A stretch of 12,097 nt of DNA from Lysobacteraceae bacterium (GTDB lineage Bacteria; Pseudomonadota; Gammaproteobacteria; Xanthomonadales; Xanthomonadaceae), in NCBI GenBank assembly GCA_027483745.1, contig JAIXTZ010000138.1, positions 1 through 12,097 of the forward strand, read 5' to 3'. Positions 7,937 through 12,097 of this stretch are shown piece by piece; the stretch's first letter is position 1, and each line of letters begins with the position of its first letter. The notes under the pieces are model-generated. The model was not told the origin of the DNA, made no database searches, and saw only the letters and a list, made by a program, of their open reading frames with translations. Both the position numbers and the translations under genes were made by a program.

Positions 7937-8827
7937 ATGCCACAGTCGCTGCCGCTGACCCTGCTGTTCGCCGACGTCAGTGGCAGCACCAAGCTGTTCG
8001 AGCAGCGCGGCGACGTGGTCGCCCGGCAGTTGATCGCGCAGGTCCTCGAGGGTTTGTCGGTGGCCTGTCGCAAATGCGACGGGCGCGTCATCAAGACCAT
8101 CGGCGACGAGATCATGTGCGCCTTCCCGACGGCGATGGACGGCGTCGATGCCGCCATTGCCATGCAGCGCCACGTCGCCGCTGATCCGGCCTGCATCGCC
8201 AACCACCTGGCCATCCGCATCGGTCTCCACCATGGCGAGTGCCTCGTCGAGGACGATGGCGACGTCTACGGCGATGCCGTCAACACCGCGGCGCGCATGG
8301 CGAAGCTGGCGGGTCGCGAGCAGATCGTCACCACGGCGTCGACGGTGGCAGGGCTGAAGCACGCGCCGTTCCGCGCGCTGGGCACCGCCCAGGTCTCGGG
8401 CAAGCTCCAACCCCTCGATATCGTCGATATCGTTTGGCAGGAGAACCCGGCCGGCATGACGATGGTGCAGAGCGCGCTCGGCATGGGCAACGCGCCGGCG
8501 CTCGACAACCGCCTGGTTCTGGAGTTCAAGGGCCGCACGATCGAGCTGACCCCGGCGTCGCCGCCGCTTACCCTGGGCCGCGATCCGGGGTGTCTCGTCG
8601 TCGTCGAATCGGACTGCGTGAGCCGCAGCCATGCCGTCATCGAGTTCCAGCGTGGTCAATACGTCCTCACCGACCGATCGACCAACGGAAGCTTCTTCCG
8701 CATCGAGGGCGACGACGAGCAGCGGGTGCACCGCGACGAAGTGAAACTGCGGCGCTCGGGCGTCATCAGCCTCGGCCGAGGGGCGGCCCAGAACGTCGAC
8801 GCTCTGATCTTCTTCCGCTGCCCCTGA
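7937..8827 (+). CDS. Class III adenylate cyclase fused to an FHA domain
   Basis: This is a 296-residue soluble protein. Residues about 5-165 form a class III nucleotide cyclase domain with a complete catalytic set: metal-binding Asp13 (FADVSGST) and Asp57 (KTIGDE), base-selecting Lys53 and Asp109 (DVYGDAVNTAAR), and transition-state Asn116 and Arg120. The Lys/Asp pair predicts ATP as substrate and cAMP as product. Residues about 190-296 form a forkhead-associated domain with its phosphothreonine-binding marks GR (214-215), SRSH (229-232) and NG (250-251). FHA domains read phosphothreonine, so cyclase output may be set by a Ser/Thr kinase or by binding a phosphorylated partner; no kinase is in the window. 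The start at 7937 is set by AAGGAG (7923-7928) with 8 bases spacing. A longer upstream frame is only a shadow of the E1 gene. It probably shares the E1 transcript (31-base gap). No membrane helix or signal peptide is present. Confidence 0.93.
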   Translation: MPQSLPLTLLFADVSGSTKLFEQRGDVVARQLIAQVLEGLSVACRKCDGRVIKTIGDEIMCAFPTAMDGVDAAIAMQRHVAADPACIANHLAIRIGLHHGECLVEDDGDVYGDAVNTAARMAKLAGREQIVTTASTVAGLKHAPFRALGTAQVSGKLQPLDIVDIVWQENPAGMTMVQSALGMGNAPALDNRLVLEFKGRTIELTPASPPLTLGRDPGCLVVVESDCVSRSHAVIEFQRGQYVLTDRSTNGSFFRIEGDDEQRVHRDEVKLRRSGVISLGRGAAQNVDALIFFRCP

Positions 8828-8853
8828 GGGCAGCCCCGAGAGGCCCGCCTCAG
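8824..8853. terminator. Inverted repeat spanning both stop codons of the convergent cyclase and PhnD-like genes
   Basis: CTGAGG (8824-8829) and CCTCAG (8848-8853) form a 6-bp inverted repeat that contains the TGA stops of both convergent genes. An alternative inner pairing is GGGC (8828-8831) with GCCC (8843-8846). There is no T-run on either side, so a two-way terminator role is only possible, not shown. Confidence 0.3.
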
Positions 8854-9740
8854 TTGGCCGGCGCGGGGGCTTCCGCCGGAGGCTCCGCCGGCGCGGCGAC
8901 AGGCGCCTGGGGCGTTGCCGGGGCGACATAACCGAACGAGTTGACCAGCAGGCGCTCCAGCCCGTCGTAAGCGCTCTCTTCGAAACCGACGAGGCGCTCG
9001 GTGCGCAGCTCGGTCATCACGGCGTAGGCCTCCGCATCCTCATGCAGCTTCAAGAGGGCGTCGGACACCTTCTGGCGTACGTCCTGCGGCAGTTCCGGCG
9101 ACGCGCTGAAGACGCGCCCGGGCACTTCGCGGCTGCGCCAAATCTCCGTCAGGGAAGGGTTCTCGCTCGCCATGTAGGCCGGGAGCAGGGTGCCCTCGAT
9201 TTCTCCGGAAAACACAAGATCCGGCCCATCCGACCACTTGCTGCTCACCGAGCGCACTTCGGGCTGGGCCAAGGGGTTCCGGAAGGCGTCGAACACCAGC
9301 ACGTAGGCGAGGTTGGGCGCGCCGAGGCTGGCCACCGTGCGCCCAACGATGCCCTCACGGCCCTCGGCCGCGATCTCCGGGTCCGCGACGGCGATGACGA
9401 ATGCCGAGTTCTCTTGCGTGCGTGCCACCCCAATGGCGCCACTCCGCTTGTGGCGATAGTCGAAGAAGTGGCCTTCCTCGAAGACGAAATCCGTTTTGGC
9501 GCCCGAGCGCAGTTCCCGCCAGTGCTCGTTGAAGTTGGCCGCCGACCGCACGGTGAACTGGTGGCCGGTGGTGCGGTTGAGATAGGCCACCAGCGGGCCG
9601 TAGACCTCGCGGATCTGCGCCGCGGGGTAGTTGGGTTCGACGGTTAGCGTGTAGTTCGCCGCACTGGCCGCCGACGAGGTGCCGGCCAGCAGACCGGCCG
9701 CGAAAACGGCGCCTAGTGCGCCGCGGAAAACAATTGACAT
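8850..9740 (-). CDS. PhnD-like periplasmic substrate-binding protein (orphan)
   Basis: This 296-residue exported protein belongs to the PhnD-like (phosphate/phosphite/phosphonate) solute-binding family. It has a signal peptide, with one arginine at residue 6, an Ala/Gly/Leu core and a likely cut after ASA27. The mature part starts YTLTVEPNYPAAQIREVYGP, followed by LVAYLNRTTG, the family's pattern for the first lobe. GRTVASLGAPNLAYVLVFD corresponds to the G-K-T-V-A segment of the second lobe. A low-complexity Pro/Ala tail of about 25 residues ends the protein, which is unusual for a free binding protein and may be a flexible tether. No ABC permease or ATPase gene is adjacent. The ligand is therefore unknown, and sensing or scavenging outside a transporter is possible. 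The start is well supported: AGGAGG at 9755-9750 with 9 bases spacing. The gene lies downstream of ygfZ on the same strand, with a strong hairpin between them. Confidence 0.86.
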   Translation of the reverse strand: MSIVFRGALGAVFAAGLLAGTSSAASAANYTLTVEPNYPAAQIREVYGPLVAYLNRTTGHQFTVRSAANFNEHWRELRSGAKTDFVFEEGHFFDYRHKRSGAIGVARTQENSAFVIAVADPEIAAEGREGIVGRTVASLGAPNLAYVLVFDAFRNPLAQPEVRSVSSKWSDGPDLVFSGEIEGTLLPAYMASENPSLTEIWRSREVPGRVFSASPELPQDVRQKVSDALLKLHEDAEAYAVMTELRTERLVGFEESAYDGLERLLVNSFGYVAPATPQAPVAAPAEPPAEAPAPAN

Positions 9741-9768
9741 CGCTCACCGCCTCCTGAACACCTTGCGC

Positions 9769-9790
9769 CGCGTCGCCCCCCGGCGACGCG
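9769..9790 (-). terminator. Perfect 9-bp hairpin between ygfZ and the PhnD-like gene
   Basis: CGCGTCGCC (9769-9777) and GGCGACGCG (9782-9790) pair perfectly around a 4-base loop. In the minus direction it starts 28 bases after the ygfZ stop and ends 28 bases before the PhnD-like start. It is not followed by a T-run. It could terminate or attenuate ygfZ transcription, or stabilise the 5' end of the PhnD-like message. The 77-base gap holds nothing else clear beyond the AGGAGG ribosome site. Confidence 0.5.
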
Positions 9791-9818
9791 TCCGCAGGCC
9801 GCAGTTTAGAGCTTTTCC

Positions 9819-10715
9819 TCAGGCCGGGCGCGCGAGCCCCGTCAAGGGGGGCGAGGCGAACGCGGGGCCATCGGCGGCCCTGACGGGTCCCGCGGCAGCA
9901 AGAGCAGCGACCGCCAGGGCACCTCGGCCGTCGTGGGTGGCCTCGACCACCTCCCCGACCACGCGTCCCTCGGGATCGCTCACCGGCTGCCCGGCCGCGA
10001 GGCCGTTGCCGTCGAGCCACCATGCCTGCCGCTTCGACTGGCCGAGGAAGTGCGTCCGCGCGACGATTTCCTGCCCGGGAAAGCAGCCTTTCCGGGTGCT
10101 GAAGGCCTTCAGTCGATCGAGGGACAGCATGTGCGGTGTCCAGCCGTGGTCGCGACCGGGGCGCCAGCGCGGGACCCCGTGCCGCAGGTCGCTGTCTCGC
10201 CAGCGGCGCGTGGCTTCGATGTCGATCGGATGCTCGCCACGTGCGGCGATCCGAAGGCTTCGGGGCGCTTCGTGCGTTCCGAAATCGAGGTGGATCATCC
10301 CGTCCGGGGTCGTGATGCAGCGATCCGGAGCGTCGAAAGCGATGTTCGGCCCGACCGTCCCGGCGAAGGCACCGAGATCGTCCCTGGTCGCCAGGCGGAC
10401 CTTGCTGCGGAACACGAAGCGCTGGAGGTCGTCCCGCAGCGCGTCGGCCGAACCGTCGAGCACCAAGAGCAGGAGGTCGCCCGCCGCGACGCGCACCAGC
10501 GGGAAAAGGGCGAGCACGCGGCCCTTCGCCGTGAGCCAGCCGTTCCACTGCCAATGGCCGACGGGCAGAGCCAGCACGTCGTTCATGGTTTGTGACTGCG
10601 CGAAGGCCTCGGCGTCCGGCCCTTGGATCGACAGCAGGCGGATGTCGCCGATGAGGGCGTTTTCGTTGGATTTCACGGTGCCGTGCTTGAACGTCGGAGA
10701 ACGGGTGCTTAACAT
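9819..10715 (-). CDS. ygfZ: YgfZ, folate-binding Fe-S cluster maintenance protein
   Basis: YgfZ is a GcvT-like tetrahydrofolate-binding cytoplasmic protein that supports the assembly or repair of certain Fe-S enzymes. In E. coli its loss affects MiaB tRNA methylthiolation and succinate dehydrogenase, among others. The signature KGCFPGQE is present, with the essential cysteine at residue 211 (Cys228 in E. coli), followed by VARTHFLG. The N-terminal half has GDIRLLSIQGPDAEAF and NGWLTAKGRVLALF, the normal GcvT-fold strands. It encodes 298 residues, a little shorter than E. coli's 326. I choose ATG 10713-10715: GGAAG lies 9 bases upstream of it, and a TAGAAT -10-like element (10745-10740) would start transcription near 10733. 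The in-frame GTG at 10739 would then be excluded; starting there gives 306 residues and overlaps the divergent gene. The neighbourhood with sdh fits its role in Fe-S enzyme biogenesis. Confidence 0.92.
   Translation of the reverse strand: MLSTRSPTFKHGTVKSNENALIGDIRLLSIQGPDAEAFAQSQTMNDVLALPVGHWQWNGWLTAKGRVLALFPLVRVAAGDLLLLVLDGSADALRDDLQRFVFRSKVRLATRDDLGAFAGTVGPNIAFDAPDRCITTPDGMIHLDFGTHEAPRSLRIAARGEHPIDIEATRRWRDSDLRHGVPRWRPGRDHGWTPHMLSLDRLKAFSTRKGCFPGQEIVARTHFLGQSKRQAWWLDGNGLAAGQPVSDPEGRVVGEVVEATHDGRGALAVAALAAAGPVRAADGPAFASPPLTGLARPA
10687..10715 (+). promoter_or_regulatory. Candidate sigma-70 promoter for the sdh operon, inside the ygfZ 5' end
   Basis: TTGAAC (10687-10692, 4 of 6) and TAACAT (10710-10715, 4 of 6) are separated by exactly 17 bases. 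Transcription starting 7 bases after the -10 would begin at A10722, which is the A of the ATG of the SDHAF4-like gene. This predicts a leaderless transcript. The -10 overlaps the start codon of ygfZ on the other strand. This is a sequence match only. Confidence 0.48.
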
Positions 10716-10721
10716 CCACGG

Positions 10722-10925
10722 ATGCTTCCGCAGACGCACATTCTAGGCGACCTCGATCCCGACGAGCGTCGGCCGGAATCCCCGGACGCCGAGGCGGAGG
10801 CATCGAACCCCATGCCTTCGGCCACCGCTGGAGCCGGCGCGCCGGCCGAGGTCGGCGGCCGCGACGGCCCGGAACCCACCCGCTTCGGCGACTGGGAAAA
10901 GAACGGCCGCTGCATCGACTTCTGA
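10722..10925 (+). CDS. SDHAF4-like (DUF1674) succinate dehydrogenase assembly factor
   Basis: This is a 67-residue protein whose last 16 residues, PTRFGDWEKNGRCIDF, are the signature of DUF1674, the family of mitochondrial SDHAF4/Sdh8; human SDHAF4 ends almost the same way. In eukaryotes this protein binds flavinylated SdhA before it joins SdhB, limiting free-radical formation and helping complex II assembly. The first 50 residues are Asp/Glu/Ala/Pro rich and probably disordered, as in relatives. Its place as the first gene before sdhC strongly supports the assignment. The frame is closed by TAA at 10710-10712, so ATG 10722 is the first possible start. It has no Shine-Dalgarno but sits at the predicted transcription start, suggesting leaderless translation. 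ATG 10812 has GGAGG at 10796-10800 (11 bases away) and would give a 37-residue protein that keeps the whole signature. The gap to sdhC is 45 bases. Confidence 0.88.
   Translation: MLPQTHILGDLDPDERRPESPDAEAEASNPMPSATAGAGAPAEVGGRDGPEPTRFGDWEKNGRCIDF
10740..10745 (-). promoter_or_regulatory. Candidate -10 element (TAGAAT) for ygfZ
   Basis: On the minus strand TAGAAT (5 of 6 to consensus) lies 24 bases before the ATG of ygfZ. No -35 worth naming is found at 16-18 bases spacing (CGCTCG). It sits inside the SDHAF4-like coding region, so the two divergent promoters would overlap across each other's start codons. Confidence 0.35.
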
Positions 10926-10970
10926 CCGCAGGACGCGGTTCCCCATCCGACACCCGAACGAGCGGAGCCC

Positions 10971-11366
10971 ATGGCCACGCAGCAACGACCCTTGTCACCG
11001 CATCTGCAGATTTACGCGAAGCAGATCACTTCCACGATGTCGATCCTGCATCGCGCCACGGGCGTCGTGAACGCTCTCGGCGTGCTCGCGCTGGCATGGT
11101 GGCTCGTGGCGCTCGCCGCGGGCGGCGAAGCCTACGCGCAGTTCAGCGCCGTCGCCGGCTCCCTGCCGGGCAAGGTGGCTCTGTTCGGCTTCGCGGCCAC
11201 TTTGGTCTACCACCTGCTCAACGGCGTCCGCCATCTGGTCTGGGACATGGGCCTCGGCTTCGAGATCCCGCAGGTTTACCGCTCGGGTTACACCGTGATC
11301 GCCCTCGCGGTCATCTTCACCGGCCTGCTTTGGTACGCGGGCTTGGGCGTCGGAGGTGCCGCATGA
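10971..11366 (+). CDS. sdhC: Succinate dehydrogenase cytochrome b556 subunit
   Basis: SdhC is one of two membrane anchors of complex II; it binds heme b and ubiquinone at the inner membrane and passes electrons from succinate to quinone. It has 131 residues and three membrane helices (about 30-52, 64-84 and 103-125). RPLSPHLQIY (6-15) is the family's N-terminal signature. Ser24 and Arg28 in SILHRATG correspond to the E. coli quinone-site Ser27 and Arg31. His81 in YHLLNGVRHLVWD corresponds to the heme ligand His84, and His88 follows in the usual spacing. The start at 10971 has GGAG at 10964-10967, a rather short 3-base spacing. The final codons overlap sdhD as ATGA (11363-11366). Confidence 0.96.
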   Translation: MATQQRPLSPHLQIYAKQITSTMSILHRATGVVNALGVLALAWWLVALAAGGEAYAQFSAVAGSLPGKVALFGFAATLVYHLLNGVRHLVWDMGLGFEIPQVYRSGYTVIALAVIFTGLLWYAGLGVGGAA

Positions 11367-11746
11367 GCCGTCTCCGTCATCCCTGGGCCGTCGCCCGTGG
11401 CCTCGGCAGCGCGAAGGAAGGCGTGGCCCACTGGTGGGCGCAGCGCGTCAGCGCCGCCGCGCTGCTCTTCCTCGTGCCGTGGTTCGTCATCACCGCGGTG
11501 TCGCTGATCGGCCTCGACCATGCGAACGCCCGCGCCTTCCTCGCCGAGCCGATGAACGCAACGCTGATGCTGGCCTTCGTGCTGGCCGTCACCTGGCATG
11601 CGCGCCTCGGCCTGCAGGTGGTCATCGAGGACTACATCCACACGCCGTGGCTCGAAGTCGCGCTGCAGCTTCTCGTGAAGTTCGCTTACGCGCTCGCCGC
11701 CCTCGCGTCTGTCGTGGCCATCGGCCGCATCGCCTTCACCGCCTGA
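11363..11746 (+). CDS. sdhD: Succinate dehydrogenase hydrophobic membrane anchor subunit
   Basis: SdhD is the second membrane anchor of complex II, 127 residues with three membrane helices (about 29-52, 64-88 and 98-122). The N-terminal [17 protein letters not shown] stretch is the form found in alphaproteobacteria and Lysobacterales rather than in enteric bacteria. His79 in [14 protein letters not shown] is placed like the E. coli heme-coordinating His71. Asp90 and Tyr91 match Asp82 and the quinone-contacting Tyr83. The start at 11363 is well set by GGAGG at 11352-11356, 6 bases upstream, and by the ATGA overlap with sdhC, which points to coupled translation and equal dosing of the two anchors. 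Confidence 0.96.
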   Translation: MSRLRHPWAVARGLGSAKEGVAHWWAQRVSAAALLFLVPWFVITAVSLIGLDHANARAFLAEPMNATLMLAFVLAVTWHARLGLQVVIEDYIHTPWLEVALQLLVKFAYALAALASVVAIGRIAFTA

Positions 11747-11753
11747 GCCTCCC

Positions 11754-12097
11754 ATGACGACTGCCTACAAGATCACCGAGCACCAGTACGACATGATCGT
11801 CGTCGGTGCCGGCGGCGCCGGCCTTCGCGCCACCTTTGGCCTCGCCGCCAAGGGCCTGCAGACGGCCTGCATTTCCAAGGTTTTCCCGACCCGCTCGCAC
11901 ACGGTCGCGGCGCAGGGCGGCATCTCCGCCGCGCTGGCCAACATGGGCGAGGACGACTGGCGCTACCACTTCTTCGACACCGTGAAGGGCTCGGACTGGC
12001 TGGGCGACCAGGACGCCATCGAGTACATGTGCCGCGAGGCCATCCCGGCCATCATCGAGCTCGAGCACTACGGCGTGCCGTTCTCGCGCACCGAGGA
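11754..12097 (+). CDS. sdhA: Succinate dehydrogenase flavoprotein subunit, N-terminal part (runs off the window)
   Basis: The first 114 codons of SdhA are present. This FAD-bearing catalytic subunit oxidises succinate to fumarate on the cytoplasmic face of complex II. The dinucleotide-binding stretch [14 protein letters not shown] begins at residue 13. His49 in [14 protein letters not shown] is the residue to which FAD is covalently attached in the family (His45 in E. coli). [20 protein letters not shown] and AIEYMCREA follow as expected. The gene starts 7 bases after the sdhD stop with no visible Shine-Dalgarno (the lead is pyrimidine-rich CCTCCC), so it probably depends on ribosomes finishing sdhD. 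The frame is open at the window end; sdhB is expected beyond it. Confidence 0.97.
   Translation, partial: MTTAYKITEHQYDMIVVGAGGAGLRATFGLAAKGLQTACISKVFPTRSHTVAAQGGISAALANMGEDDWRYHFFDTVKGSDWLGDQDAIEYMCREAIPAIIELEHYGVPFSRTE

Noticed and set aside
5569..8220. An 883-codon open frame on the minus strand across the E1 gene and the start of the cyclase gene
   Set aside because: It is antisense to a clear fused E1 with recognisable motifs. Its translation is low-complexity Arg/Ala/Gly/His/Val without any family motif, as expected when high third-position GC removes stops from the opposite frame.
8416..8432. Two copies of the palindrome CGATATCG separated by one base, looking like an operator
   Set aside because: It lies inside the cyclase coding region and is explained by the repeated residues D-I-V-D-I-V using the same codons.
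9803..9808. TAAACT on the minus strand as a -10 for the PhnD-like gene
   Set aside because: The only TTGAC-like element upstream is about 34 bases away, far too distant, so no complete promoter can be supported.
10739..10741. Minus-strand ATG next to the GTG start option of ygfZ
   Set aside because: It is out of frame with ygfZ and opens only a short cysteine-bearing frame with no recognisable content.
9355..10998. A 547-codon open frame on the minus strand across the ygfZ region, reaching into sdhC and the PhnD-like gene
   Set aside because: It overlaps three recognisable genes in a different frame and gives an arginine- and proline-rich product with no domain; it is a GC-bias shadow.

Overview
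The window is a 12.1 kb GC-rich stretch with almost no non-coding DNA. It reads as the chromosome of a gammaproteobacterium of the Lysobacterales (Xanthomonadales) type. The reasons are the very high third-position GC, a TACAAT-type promoter element, an SdhD of the RGLGSAKEG type, and the gene order ygfZ / SDHAF4-like / sdhC-sdhD-sdhA. The lineage call is from memory of gene order and protein type, not from a database search. I see no rRNA or tRNA gene, insertion sequence, phage gene, CRISPR array or integrase, and no intergenic gap above about 125 bases, so this looks like core chromosome rather than an island.

Layout. (1) Bases 1-298 hold the 3' end of glutaryl-CoA dehydrogenase (gcdH), followed by a short GC hairpin. 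(2) Bases 345-1498 hold a GNAT acetyltransferase and a glutathione S-transferase whose stop and start overlap as ATGA; then comes a large exported and membrane-anchored DUF3857/transglutaminase-like protein (1523-4183). (3) On the minus strand lies a 12-helix MFS transporter that resembles the MFSD1 dipeptide-transporter family (4180-5502). Its stop codon shares one CTAG palindrome with the preceding gene. (4) Divergent from it, 5626-7905 encodes a single-chain alpha+beta 2-oxoacid dehydrogenase E1. Closely behind comes a class III adenylate cyclase fused to an FHA domain (7937-8827). (5) On the minus strand are an orphan PhnD-like periplasmic binding protein (8850-9740) and, upstream of it, the Fe-S/folate protein YgfZ (9819-10715). 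(6) Divergent from ygfZ is the succinate dehydrogenase operon: a small SDHAF4-like (DUF1674) assembly factor (10722-10925), sdhC, sdhD and the first 114 codons of sdhA, which runs off the window end.

How the genes fit together. The right-hand 2.4 kb is a respiratory complex II module. SdhC and SdhD form the heme- and quinone-binding membrane anchor and SdhA is the FAD subunit. The small SDHAF4-like protein would chaperone flavinylated SdhA, and YgfZ helps maintain iron-sulfur enzymes. The candidate sdh promoter lies inside the first codons of ygfZ and may give a leaderless message starting at the ATG of the SDHAF4-like gene. The left part is a looser set of metabolic genes: glutaryl-CoA oxidation, a 2-oxoacid dehydrogenase E1, and a possible peptide importer that could supply amino-acid carbon. 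Next to these is a cAMP-type signalling enzyme with a phosphothreonine-reading domain.

I did not find a convincing wholly new multi-gene system. The items most worth following are the SDHAF4-like gene with its leaderless-type start, the bacterial MFSD1-like carrier divergent from a fused E1 with altered thiamine-diphosphate motifs, and the cyclase-FHA fusion.
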